A stretch of 64,000 nt of DNA, taken from Methanocorpusculum sp. (lineage in GTDB: Archaea; Halobacteriota; Methanomicrobia; Methanomicrobiales; Methanocorpusculaceae). Position numbers and translations under genes: made by a program. The DNA is taken from positions 9,299 through 73,298 of the forward strand of contig DALTWK010000007.1 in assembly GCA_029987115.1 (NCBI GenBank). Reading direction: 5' to 3'. The notes below the pieces were generated by a model, which was given only the letters and a program-made list of their open reading frames with translations, was not told where the DNA came from and did no database searches. Shown here in pieces: positions 45,868 through 54,236 of this stretch. Each line of letters starts with the position of its first letter. Position 1 is the stretch's first letter.

Positions 45868-47094
45868 ATGCCCCCGAATACCACCGACCGCACCGGGTAT
45901 GCTTTCGTATCCAATGTGATGCAGCCATACTCAGTACAGCAGGTCAATGCACGCAAAATCTACGAACTCTCAGAAAACCTCTACATAACAGGAATTGTCC
46001 GTCAGATGATGAATCTGATTCTCCCGGGCACTGTCACCATCTCAGTTTATGACGACAAAGATGACGTCGTTGAAGATGTCTCACGCAAACTCAACCGCAT
46101 GTTCTCTTCTCCTGAGTGCAGCATCAAGTCCGCAGCCCGCACCGGACTCTATGATTTGATAACTTGGGGAATCTCGCTTTTCAACTGGGTGTGGAAAAAG
46201 GAGGGGGCAGAAATTGTCTGCACGGAACTGAACCACCTGCACCCCTACACGTTCCGTGATGCCCCGCTGTCTCTGAATTTTGATGATATTGTCTACGGCC
46301 GCCTGCTCCACGGCATCTATTATTCTCTGAAAGACCGTTCCATGCACTACTGTCAGTCGCAGCAGTTTTCGGTTGTGGAATTATCTGCAGACAATCTCTT
46401 TGTGATGAAGGATGCTGCAGCAAACTATCCTGACGGCGAATCGCTGATTCTTCCGATTGCGGTTCTGACCGACTTTCTGGAATACACCTGGAACGCACTC
46501 GGTCAGCAGATGTACCGGACCGGAGCCCCCATCATGTTCATCACGGTTAAAGATCCAAAGCCGGAGCGGATGATGTACGGCGAGAAGATTAAAGGAGATA
46601 TTGACTACGCGAAAGAAATTCTTGCCAGCTGGGGAAAAGATACGCCGTTTACCTTACGCGAGAACATGACGGTATCGACTGTTGATGTCAAAGAAGGAAG
46701 TCTTGCGATTGAAACCATCAACACAGCAGGAGAAACGATTCGCGACTACATCTCGCCGGTTGGAATGCTCGGGCGTGACGGGTCGCTGATTGGCGGAAAT
46801 ACTGACGCCTCACTCAAACTCGTCAACAACAACATCCGCGGATGGGTGTCGTTGCTGCAGGAAAATCTCAGACGGCTGCCGAACTACTATCTCCAGGCAA
46901 ATCATTATCCAGCAACGTGGCATGCAGAAGTGAACATAGACACGATGACGGTGGAAGATACTGCAGCAAACAGGGAAAAGGCGAAGATGATTTTTGAGAC
47001 GAAATGCGGGACGCTGAATGAAGTTAGAGAACTGCTCGGGATGGAGGGTGTGTCAAAAGAAGAGATGATAGAGATGATAGAGGAATGGGGATAA
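45868..47094 (+). CDS. Phage portal protein
   Basis: The start at 45868 (MPPNTTDRTGYAF) is preferred over an upstream in-frame ATG at 45814, which gives an unlikely leader. The 408-residue protein matches DUF935-like portals, the ring through which DNA enters the head: early helix region NARKIYELSENLYITGIVRQ, GLYDLITWGISLFNWVWKKE, and the stem helix followed by DVKEGSLAIETINTAGE, GGNTDASLKLVNNNIRGW and a C-terminal helical clip. The gene is the only structural one on the plus strand. A C-terminal relic of a homologue lies at 637-892. Confidence 0.82.
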   Translation: MPPNTTDRTGYAFVSNVMQPYSVQQVNARKIYELSENLYITGIVRQMMNLILPGTVTISVYDDKDDVVEDVSRKLNRMFSSPECSIKSAARTGLYDLITWGISLFNWVWKKEGAEIVCTELNHLHPYTFRDAPLSLNFDDIVYGRLLHGIYYSLKDRSMHYCQSQQFSVVELSADNLFVMKDAAANYPDGESLILPIAVLTDFLEYTWNALGQQMYRTGAPIMFITVKDPKPERMMYGEKIKGDIDYAKEILASWGKDTPFTLRENMTVSTVDVKEGSLAIETINTAGETIRDYISPVGMLGRDGSLIGGNTDASLKLVNNNIRGWVSLLQENLRRLPNYYLQANHYPATWHAEVNIDTMTVEDTAANREKAKMIFETKCGTLNEVRELLGMEGVSKEEMIEMIEEWG

Positions 47095-47287
47095 AATAAC
47101 CGGGTGAATACGCATAAGAGATTACATCTCAGACCCGACTCTACGAACTCCAAATAATGGTTGGGAATTCCAATCTTATTTTTTATGCGGGGGTGAATCG
47201 GACTCGTTCAAGTGTCTTCGACAGATTCATTTCACACAGAAAATTCAATCGGGAAACTTTGTATAGAAGAGGTATAAATATACAGTA

Positions 47288-47848
47288 ATGAATAGTGGCA
47301 ATACTGAACAAAAGGATGACTATGCCCAGTTTATGGAACAATTTATGAAACCATATTCCAAGGCAAACAATCTCAGGAGGGAATATAAAGACGAGGAAGC
47401 GTTATCAATTTATCAGAATCTGCTGCCGTTGACTGAAAATCTCTTGAATAAATATAACGGCATCCGGGAACGCGAAATCCACACCGATATATTAGATAAA
47501 ATAGGAATGTGCTTATCAGGATTGTGCCGGGATGAGGAAGCACTCACAATTTTCTTGAAATCCTATGATATAAAGAAAGATCTTATGACTGAAGACCCGT
47601 CCCCAGAGAAGAAATGTTATTTTGCATTTACTGCATACTGTATTGGAGATTCTCTTTATCTTCTCGAGCGATACAACGAAGCGCTCGAATATTACCGAAC
47701 TGGTATGCGGACGCTTAACCCGATTCTTAAGAATTGTGACGTTGCTAACGCGTATGATCTATTCGAACAAATCAAGAAAGCATATGAAAGAACTCTTGTC
47801 GATGCAGATGAAAATCAATCAAAGTTGGATGAGTTCAGCGACGCTTAA
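47288..47848 (+). CDS. TPR-repeat protein
   Basis: A 186-residue helical protein with at least three tetratricopeptide-like units: EDEALSIYQNLLPLTENL, CRDEEALTIFLKSYDIKKDL and ERYNEALEYYRTGMRTLNPI. TPR proteins mediate protein contacts. TATA-like sequences tttgtatag (47257) and gtataaata (47271) precede the start, so the message may be nearly leaderless. It is convergent with, and overlaps by 14 bases, the membrane protein at 47835-48791. It may be the last player of the secretion-like cluster or a bystander. Confidence 0.7.
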   Translation: MNSGNTEQKDDYAQFMEQFMKPYSKANNLRREYKDEEALSIYQNLLPLTENLLNKYNGIREREIHTDILDKIGMCLSGLCRDEEALTIFLKSYDIKKDLMTEDPSPEKKCYFAFTAYCIGDSLYLLERYNEALEYYRTGMRTLNPILKNCDVANAYDLFEQIKKAYERTLVDADENQSKLDEFSDA

Positions 47849-48791
47849 TCCAAGCATATATTACACCAATTACAACCAAACCACCCGCTCCAAGCCAGAT
47901 ATAGGATACAGGGCCTTCACGGGCAATCCAGGTTGTCAACTCAGGAATAATAATCTTTGTTATTAACAATATTACTAGAATGATAGCAACTATAATAGCT
48001 CCGACAATAACACAAATTTTAACCGTCTTGGGATTAGCTGTATGATTTGATTTTTGTGTGGTATTATTATCCCGAACTTTTTCTTTTTTCGGGCGCTTTT
48101 TCGAGAGAGCTAAACATCTTTTGCCTAATTTTTCGGAATCACGGTATCCGGAGATATGTTTAAACATAACAGCCGCATCGTAATAATGCTCGTTATCCAT
48201 CAGCATTATCGCTGTTTCATAATCTTCTTTAAGTTTTAACGAGAGCTGGTTATCTTTGCACTGCTCCAAGAGAGACTTGGAATCCTTATAGTCCGTAATC
48301 TCCTCAAAAGAATGGATTGCATTGTTGTAACTGTTAATTGTGTTAAGCTTCATCTCAGCACAAGCGTACACATATTTCTCCTCACACTTGGAAAGGCGTG
48401 CACGTTCTTCCCTATCATCCTGAATCTGCTTTAATTTCTTTTGGCAGAATGTGATAAGTTCCTCGGCATTTTTATAAACTGGGATTTGAAGCAATAGTGA
48501 AAGACCCTGTGCATACCCATCCTCAGTTTTAAGTTTCATCTGTGCAACAGAGTTTTGGTAAATATTCTCTTTCTCTTGGAGAATCTCATATTGACGATTG
48601 AATAAGTTGTAACTCTCATTAACCCTCTTAAAATAAGCCAGGTATGATGCACAATTTGATGAAATAACATTGGTATGATAGTCAACCCCGCCATCAAGGA
48701 TTCTAAACTTTGAATTGAGAAGGGATTGATATTTATCTTCAGATTTCGCAATTGTGATTTCTTTGAAGCTCGATCCTTGAAATGCAACCAT
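47835..48791 (-). CDS. Membrane-anchored helical protein, copy 1
   Basis: A 318-residue protein: cytosolic helical domain with TPR-like hairpins (NSYNNAIHSFEEITDYKDS and NEHYYDAAVMFKHISGYRDS), a basic linker (about 235-258), then a membrane span (VKICVIVGAIIVAIILVILL) and, in this copy, a second hydrophobic segment and KRR end. Residues 1 to about 275 are identical to the next gene; only the C-terminal tail differs. The duplicated DNA ends just before the ggaggg ribosome-binding sequence of copy 2, so copy 1 has lost it and may be poorly translated. It could be a silent or variant copy. Confidence 0.7.
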   Translation of the reverse strand: MVAFQGSSFKEITIAKSEDKYQSLLNSKFRILDGGVDYHTNVISSNCASYLAYFKRVNESYNLFNRQYEILQEKENIYQNSVAQMKLKTEDGYAQGLSLLLQIPVYKNAEELITFCQKKLKQIQDDREERARLSKCEEKYVYACAEMKLNTINSYNNAIHSFEEITDYKDSKSLLEQCKDNQLSLKLKEDYETAIMLMDNEHYYDAAVMFKHISGYRDSEKLGKRCLALSKKRPKKEKVRDNNTTQKSNHTANPKTVKICVIVGAIIVAIILVILLITKIIIPELTTWIAREGPVSYIWLGAGGLVVIGVIYAWIKRR

Positions 48792-48802
48792 GTTATATTT
48801 TC
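47964..48802. repeat. 839-bp identical direct repeat, copy 1
   Basis: The DNA here recurs at 49249-50087 with a constant offset of 1285 bases and no difference I could find. It covers nearly all of the membrane protein gene except its C-terminal tail and its upstream region. Confidence 0.9.
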
Positions 48803-48894
48803 AGTTTTGCTGTTTAAGACAATATAATTTATTGATTCGTGAATAAAACACAACAGACGAGATTTTTTCAAAAAAGCTGTGATTACTTATTAAC

Positions 48895-49085
48895 AGGATT
48901 CGCGCTAATTCGGTATACCCGGATATAGCATCAACTACGTTAAATTCAATAACTGCATTGCTTTTCGGAACCGGGGAGGAAGAAGTGCTTATCAAACCAT
49001 CCTATGGGAGACCATCGGAAATTGAAGTGGAAACCCCCTAAGTTTAAGTCATCTCCATAAATGAATGGAGTGAGATAAGGGGGAT
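48895..49085 (+). mobile_element. Possible right end of an IS200/IS605 (TnpB-type) element
   Basis: The spacer between the two repeat copies (48803-49140) contains a reading that ends SYGRPSEIEVETP and a stop, followed by cccccta and later ataaggggga. This looks like the C-terminus and right-end hairpin of TnpB-only insertion sequences in archaea. No transposase body is present. Identification is by pattern memory, and low confidence is meant seriously. Confidence 0.3.
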
Positions 49086-49140
49086 TGTTTTAAATTCATT
49101 CCGGAATGAATCAATCTCCACAGGCAACCCATAAGTCCAT

Positions 49141-50076
49141 TCAACTCTTAAAATAATTTACAACTATTGCACCAACGACTAAAATTGCGATACCAATACA
49201 TCCATAGAGAATTATGGTTGGTAATATCGGGAGAATTACCTTTACAAATAACAATATTACTAGAATGATAGCAACTATAATAGCTCCGACAATAACACAA
49301 ATTTTAACCGTCTTGGGATTAGCTGTATGATTTGATTTTTGTGTGGTATTATTATCCCGAACTTTTTCTTTTTTCGGGCGCTTTTTCGAGAGAGCTAAAC
49401 ATCTTTTGCCTAATTTTTCGGAATCACGGTATCCGGAGATATGTTTAAACATAACAGCCGCATCGTAATAATGCTCGTTATCCATCAGCATTATCGCTGT
49501 TTCATAATCTTCTTTAAGTTTTAACGAGAGCTGGTTATCTTTGCACTGCTCCAAGAGAGACTTGGAATCCTTATAGTCCGTAATCTCCTCAAAAGAATGG
49601 ATTGCATTGTTGTAACTGTTAATTGTGTTAAGCTTCATCTCAGCACAAGCGTACACATATTTCTCCTCACACTTGGAAAGGCGTGCACGTTCTTCCCTAT
49701 CATCCTGAATCTGCTTTAATTTCTTTTGGCAGAATGTGATAAGTTCCTCGGCATTTTTATAAACTGGGATTTGAAGCAATAGTGAAAGACCCTGTGCATA
49801 CCCATCCTCAGTTTTAAGTTTCATCTGTGCAACAGAGTTTTGGTAAATATTCTCTTTCTCTTGGAGAATCTCATATTGACGATTGAATAAGTTGTAACTC
49901 TCATTAACCCTCTTAAAATAAGCCAGGTATGATGCACAATTTGATGAAATAACATTGGTATGATAGTCAACCCCGCCATCAAGGATTCTAAACTTTGAAT
50001 TGAGAAGGGATTGATATTTATCTTCAGATTTCGCAATTGTGATTTCTTTGAAGCTCGATCCTTGAAATGCAACCAT
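49141..50076 (-). CDS. Membrane-anchored helical protein, copy 2
   Basis: A 311-residue protein whose start is set at ATG 50076 because ggaggg lies 10 bases upstream; the in-frame ATG at 50094 is part of that binding sequence. Its first ~275 residues are identical to copy 1. The membrane span is followed by a different hydrophobic tail (VKVILPILPTIILYG, then IAILVVGAIVVNYFKS). It follows the Sel1 gene in the secretion-like cluster. Possible roles are membrane component, immunity factor or anchor for the exported toxin; all inference. Confidence 0.75.
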   Translation of the reverse strand: MVAFQGSSFKEITIAKSEDKYQSLLNSKFRILDGGVDYHTNVISSNCASYLAYFKRVNESYNLFNRQYEILQEKENIYQNSVAQMKLKTEDGYAQGLSLLLQIPVYKNAEELITFCQKKLKQIQDDREERARLSKCEEKYVYACAEMKLNTINSYNNAIHSFEEITDYKDSKSLLEQCKDNQLSLKLKEDYETAIMLMDNEHYYDAAVMFKHISGYRDSEKLGKRCLALSKKRPKKEKVRDNNTTQKSNHTANPKTVKICVIVGAIIVAIILVILLFVKVILPILPTIILYGCIGIAILVVGAIVVNYFKS

Positions 50077-50087
50077 GTTATATTTTC
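49249..50087. repeat. 839-bp identical direct repeat, copy 2
   Basis: Partner of 47964-48802. The end at 50087 falls between the coding start and the ribosome-binding site, so the sequence upstream of the gene was not copied. Confidence 0.9.
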
Positions 50088-50127
50088 CCTCCATTTAAGA
50101 TGTTTAAATCCAGATAGTCAATTGAAC

Positions 50128-51324
50128 TCATTCTAAGTCCCCCCACATTAACTCGTCCAACTCGGTTTGTGCTTCTGTATGTCCTTGATTAATTGCTTTT
50201 GTTAACCAATATATGGCTTGTTTAATATCTTTGGGAAGACCAGGGAGGTCCATACTGTACATCTTTCCAAGAAGACGTTGTGATCCAGAATCTCCCTGTT
50301 CTGCTGCTTTGGTTAACCACATAGCTGCAGTTTTATAATTAACATCAACCCCGTTACCTACTGTATACATCGTTGCCAATGTATTTTGAGCAAGGATATT
50401 TCCTTGTTCTGCAGATAAAATATAGTAGGAATGAGCTTTTTTAGGATCGGGAGAGACGCCTATCCCATTAAGATAACAGTCACCAAGGGAACATTGGGAT
50501 TTTGCATTCCCCCTATCAGCGGCCTTGGTATACCAATAGATTGCTTTACTTATATCAGTCTCAACACCTTCGCCATTTTCATAACAGAACCCAAGATAGT
50601 ATTGTGCACAATCATCCCCATGTTCAGCAGCCCTGGTGTACCAATAGATTGCTTTCTCCATATCGTTATCCTCATCCTCATAGTAGTTAGCAAGCAGAAA
50701 TTCCCCATCTCTAGAACCCAACTCCACAGATTTTTTAGCCCAGGATAATGCTTCGGCTTTATTTACAGCAACACCCTCTCCATCGTAATATGCTGACCCA
50801 ACTCTAGCCATAGCATCTGCATCTCCCAAATCAGCTGCTGATTTGTAGAAAGAGAATGAACGAGAGTAATCAACATCAAAATATATTCCCTCACAATAAC
50901 AATCGCCGAGTCGAATTAACGCATCACTTTGATTAGCATTTGCTGCTTTCGTCAACAATGTTATCCCCGATTCTGTTTTGTCCGTCTCCATTTCAAGATA
51001 CATGTCACCTAAGATATATTGAGCATGGATATTTCCAGATTCAGCTAAGGGGGACAGATATTTCTCGGCCTCAATGTAATTTACTGATGCCCCTATTCCT
51101 TTGCGAAGACAAAAACCAACCCAAAACATACCCCACTCATCACCATGATTTGCGACTTTGAAAAACCAGTAATAAGCAAGTTTCTCATTATTACCAATTA
51201 ATAGATAATATAAACCCAGGTTTATTTCAGCACCATTATAGCCGGATTCTACTTGTCTCTTCAACAAATCGTAATTTTCAAATTCCGAGCGATGTTCTAA
51301 CAATAAATCCCTAATACAAGGCAC
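50128..51324 (-). CDS. Sel1-repeat protein
   Basis: A 398-residue protein made almost entirely of Sel1-like repeats of about 36 residues, at least nine, e.g. AQYYLGFCYENGEGVETDI, AIYWYTKAADRGNAKSQCS and AMWLTKAAEQGDSGSQRL. Sel1 solenoids are protein-binding scaffolds, and in bacteria they often lie next to secreted toxins as immunity or adaptor proteins. It starts 12 bases after the small helical gene that follows the ART toxin, so an immunity or chaperone role is plausible but unproven. No signal peptide or membrane segment. Confidence 0.85.
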   Translation of the reverse strand: MPCIRDLLLEHRSEFENYDLLKRQVESGYNGAEINLGLYYLLIGNNEKLAYYWFFKVANHGDEWGMFWVGFCLRKGIGASVNYIEAEKYLSPLAESGNIHAQYILGDMYLEMETDKTESGITLLTKAANANQSDALIRLGDCYCEGIYFDVDYSRSFSFYKSAADLGDADAMARVGSAYYDGEGVAVNKAEALSWAKKSVELGSRDGEFLLANYYEDEDNDMEKAIYWYTRAAEHGDDCAQYYLGFCYENGEGVETDISKAIYWYTKAADRGNAKSQCSLGDCYLNGIGVSPDPKKAHSYYILSAEQGNILAQNTLATMYTVGNGVDVNYKTAAMWLTKAAEQGDSGSQRLLGKMYSMDLPGLPKDIKQAIYWLTKAINQGHTEAQTELDELMWGDLE

Positions 51325-51336
51325 AATTATTACCCC

Positions 51337-51606
51337 CTACAACTGAGAATAAAGCTCCATTTTTGACAACCGTTCTTCGATTGCCCTCGAGTTTTGTTCT
51401 GTAAATGAATCAATAAGCTTCTGGTAGTGATATACACTTTCCATGAATGCCTGTAAATCCGATCTGAGCTCGATATCTACACCTGATAGTGCTGAATTGC
51501 ATGATGAAATGCAATTCTCAGTAATTGAGCGTGTTGATTCTCTTAATCCATCAAGTATAGTCAATGCTGATTTCAATCCATTATCGTTAACAGAGATTAC
51601 ATCCAT
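51337..51606 (-). CDS. Small helical protein after the ART toxin
   Basis: An 89-residue all-helical protein (NDNGLKSALTILDGLREST, LRSDLQAFMESVYHYQKLID, IEERLSKMELYSQL) separated by a short turn near residue 45 (LSGVDIE). It has no tryptophan, unlike the three W-x-D proteins in the same operon, but its size and helix-turn-helix hairpin layout are similar. It might be a divergent WXG100-like partner of the toxin's N-terminal domain or an immunity factor. It lies 11 bases from the toxin stop. Confidence 0.65.
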   Translation of the reverse strand: MDVISVNDNGLKSALTILDGLRESTRSITENCISSCNSALSGVDIELRSDLQAFMESVYHYQKLIDSFTEQNSRAIEERLSKMELYSQL

Positions 51607-51617
51607 GATTTTTCTCC

Positions 51618-53126
51618 TTACATCTTACGGTTTTCTTCTGCCATGGGCGAGGGATGCACCATATTTTGGGTTTTGTTCTGATGCTTTTCTTGATCAATAA
51701 TTTTTACTTTCATATAATACTGTTCACGACCATGCTGATCTACAGACAAAATATTGAAACGAGTTCCCTTTTGCAGTAATACCTCATATTCATTATTATC
51801 TGAAGCGTTATGGCCCCATGCACTAATTTCCCCAAGATGAAGAGCTTGGGTTCCTTTATCTGCAACAATCTCTATTATTGTCCCATTTCTCTTATTCGCG
51901 AATTTTTCGGCAACGCTTTTCTGCACGGATGTAGAGATGAATCCAGCGTCTACGAAAGATTGATTAGTTATACGGTTTCTGAGTTCATCTATTGGTAAAT
52001 CCAAAGCATCAGGACAACCAAGAGCAGCCAGTATATCTGACATACTTCTTCCAGAGTACAATATCGTCCCTTTTTCAAGTTTCGTGCCGGAAATTAACGA
52101 AGAAATTTCATCAGCCCTTCTTAACGCTTCTTCCCTATGGCGCTTATCTAACCACGAAAGTTCTTTATCATCAACGCGCTTTAATTCCCGATTAATATCC
52201 GCATATGAGAATGGTTTTATACCGTCCTGTGTATAACCAACAAGAGCAGGGTTGAGTCCTACTTTTTCCAAATCACTTTTAGAATGTTGATTGAATTCTT
52301 CAATAGATTCATCATTTGCATCCATACCACCACCCAGATTGTTAATCAAAACACCATCTGTGCAATGGGGAGGGGCACCTGATTGCGATGAGGATGGACC
52401 TGGATTCATTCCCCCCGAACCACCAGAACCCTCGCTCAATGGACTGCCATTAATTCGAGGTTCCGAAATAGGATTAGATGGTACGCCACCGCCAGATCCC
52501 CCAGAAAACCTAAATGTTCCATTTGGAGGAGTGAAAGGAGAACTCGAAATGTACTGATTCAAGACGTTAACAACATTTGATAATAACTTTTGATTCTGAT
52601 AGGACGTATTACGTACTTCTTCAGCTGTTGCTTGATACCTATCCCTCAACGTTGATATTTGTGATAGGCACGTTTGGAGTACATTTAATACCTTCGAGAG
52701 ATATGCGAGAACATTCCCTATTTTTGTCATTAATGCCCGAGCTTGTTCAGCCTTCTCCGCATATATTTGGGCGTTGCGTTGTGCATTATCATAAGCAACA
52801 GTATCGTATTCATACGTTCTACCAATAACCCGCCCATCATCGTCCCTATGCTCCACCCAATATCCTGCATCATAAATCCGTTTGGCTTCTTCGAGGTACA
52901 TCGCAGCCTTTTTTGAAAATTCTCTCTCTTTTGAGGCGGCCAACTCATAAAGATTTTGTAATGCATTTATTTTAGAACGGACTTCGGATATACGTGCCGT
53001 TATTTCCCGAATCCATTTTTGAAAATCTTCAAAAAGTGAATTTGCAAGATTCTGAATATGACCATATATCACAGAGATATCAGATTGGTATTTTCCAATT
53101 GAAATCCGATTGGCCCTAATATCCAT
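51618..53126 (-). CDS. Polymorphic-toxin-like protein with C-terminal ADP-ribosyltransferase
   Basis: A 502-residue protein. Residues 1-190 form long helices (W38 in the first hairpin), like the N-terminal export domain of type VII effectors. A Gly/Ser/Pro linker spans about 197-258. The C-terminal domain (about 305-478) reads as an ADP-ribosyltransferase of the R-S-E type, which moves ADP-ribose from NAD+ to a target: GTILYSGR with R360, FVDAGFISTS with S-T-S at 398-400, FANKRNGTIIEI, and NNEYEVLLQKGTRF with E446-Y447-E448 as the E-x-E catalytic pair. The Arg is two residues later than in the common LYRG form. A charged tail follows. No signal peptide, so export would need the FtsK-type machine encoded upstream. 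Immunity gene not certain. Confidence 0.8.
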   Translation of the reverse strand: MDIRANRISIGKYQSDISVIYGHIQNLANSLFEDFQKWIREITARISEVRSKINALQNLYELAASKEREFSKKAAMYLEEAKRIYDAGYWVEHRDDDGRVIGRTYEYDTVAYDNAQRNAQIYAEKAEQARALMTKIGNVLAYLSKVLNVLQTCLSQISTLRDRYQATAEEVRNTSYQNQKLLSNVVNVLNQYISSSPFTPPNGTFRFSGGSGGGVPSNPISEPRINGSPLSEGSGGSGGMNPGPSSSQSGAPPHCTDGVLINNLGGGMDANDESIEEFNQHSKSDLEKVGLNPALVGYTQDGIKPFSYADINRELKRVDDKELSWLDKRHREEALRRADEISSLISGTKLEKGTILYSGRSMSDILAALGCPDALDLPIDELRNRITNQSFVDAGFISTSVQKSVAEKFANKRNGTIIEIVADKGTQALHLGEISAWGHNASDNNEYEVLLQKGTRFNILSVDQHGREQYYMKVKIIDQEKHQNKTQNMVHPSPMAEENRKM

Positions 53127-53136
53127 AGTTTACACC

Positions 53137-53397
53137 TTACCCCAAACTTGCTATACGTAAACTAATATCATTAATGAATGCATCCGTTTTATCAGCAAGA
53201 TCGCGTGTATATGCACCCTCTGCTTCATGTGCTACTTTCAAAGCATCATTATGGAGCTGCTCTAATTTTTCAACCCCGCTAATGACAGGGACATTCATAT
53301 TCCTATGTTTCTTGGAAACTGAATCAGTCCAAGAACTAAAAACACCTTCCTCCGCAGATTCAATTCCCGAAATAAAGGCACCAAAGAACCCGCTCAT
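53137..53397 (-). CDS. Small protein upstream of the ART toxin
   Basis: An 86-residue protein starting MSGFFGAFISGIESAEEGVF with SSWTDSV (W23-T-D25), then a charged helical part (VEKLEQLHNDALKVAHEAEG). The start overlaps the stop of the preceding gene (TAATG type, 53397), and it ends 10 bases before the toxin start. The hydrophobic/glycine N-terminus could contact membrane or the toxin. Likely a toxin-specific partner (inference). Confidence 0.65.
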   Translation of the reverse strand: MSGFFGAFISGIESAEEGVFSSWTDSVSKKHRNMNVPVISGVEKLEQLHNDALKVAHEAEGAYTRDLADKTDAFINDISLRIASLG

Positions 53398-53681
53398 TAG
53401 AGAACACCCGCACCACCGAGTTTCTTATTCTCAGCAATTGCATCAGCAAGTTTTTCTAAATATTGTGGAAAGTCCGCAGTATCGTCGATTAAAGTACGAA
53501 GCTTAATATATTGTAGACGGACAGCCTCAAAGAGGGCATTGTATGCTGAATCATCCCAGCTCGAACGAACCTGAGTTATGTTTTGAAGATAGCCTTCTAT
53601 AAGGGCCAATTGTTCTTTATGATTCTTACGAATTGCCATTGCGATTTGTCGAAGTGCCATCTCATTTGTATTAATTTCCAT
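53397..53681 (-). CDS. WXG100-like protein 3 (W-D-D variant)
   Basis: A 94-residue helix-turn-helix protein with W42-D43-D44 in the turn (QVRSSWDDSAYNALF). Length, helix layout and turn position agree with WXG100 (ESAT-6-like) export substrates, where W-x-G is at about the same place; here Gly is Asp. The first helix runs about 7-38 and the second about 46-85. Third of three consecutive genes with the same mark. Confidence 0.72.
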   Translation of the reverse strand: MEINTNEMALRQIAMAIRKNHKEQLALIEGYLQNITQVRSSWDDSAYNALFEAVRLQYIKLRTLIDDTADFPQYLEKLADAIAENKKLGGAGVL

Positions 53682-53692
53682 TATATCACCTG

Positions 53693-53959
53693 TTATATGT
53701 TAGAGTATCGCTGAATCCATTGAATTTCTTTGTCACAATATCCACTAATCGTGTTCAGATTTTTCAAGAGTTCAGCAACACATTTTGTAATTTCCTGTGA
53801 CACCTGGAGATAGCGGATAACATGATCATCTTTCCAGTCAGCTAGCATTGGATCAATTGTGCGAATCATTAGCATTTGATTGTTACGCAAATACTCGGCA
53901 GTTGCATTTGTTTTATTTTTAGCATCTATTACCGCCCGTAAATCTGTTGAAACGTCCAT
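53693..53959 (-). CDS. WXG100-like protein 2 (W-K-D variant)
   Basis: The start is set at 53959 (MDVSTDLRAV), one base after the end of the preceding gene; a longer reading would overlap that gene. The 88-residue helical hairpin has W42-K43-D44 in the turn (PMLADWKDDHVIRYL). Near the end Y-C-D-K-E fits the Y-x3-D/E export signal of ESX substrates. It is likely to pair with one of its neighbours as a heterodimer, as ESAT-6 and CFP-10 do (inference). Confidence 0.72.
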   Translation of the reverse strand: MDVSTDLRAVIDAKNKTNATAEYLRNNQMLMIRTIDPMLADWKDDHVIRYLQVSQEITKCVAELLKNLNTISGYCDKEIQWIQRYSNI

Positions 53960-53960
53960 T

Positions 53961-54236
53961 TTACCACACCTTAAATGATTTATTTTTATTAACCATGGTT
54001 GTTTTTTCATCTATTCTTTTAGCGAGTGTATCTGCTTCATTTTGCAAATCACTAACTGTAACATACAACTGTTTAACAGATGCAGTAAAATGAGAAAAAT
54101 CCTCATCATTCCACTGACTTATGGATGAAGCGCTTGTTTCACAATTTGCAATTGCATCAGCCATCTCGCGGCCATAATTTTTCAACGCTTCACGTGCAGC
54201 AATTAACGCGGATACATTTACACGAATTTCAGTCAT
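53961..54236 (-). CDS. WXG100-like protein 1 (W-N-D variant)
   Basis: A 91-residue helical hairpin with W42-N43-D44 in the turn (SISQWNDEDFSHFT). It starts inside the last codons of the FtsK-type ATPase gene (ATGA, 54233-54236), so the two are translationally coupled, the same neighbourhood as in bacterial ESX/Ess loci. First helix about 8-38, second about 46-84. Confidence 0.75.
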   Translation of the reverse strand: MTEIRVNVSALIAAREALKNYGREMADAIANCETSASSISQWNDEDFSHFTASVKQLYVTVSDLQNEADTLAKRIDEKTTMVNKNKSFKVW

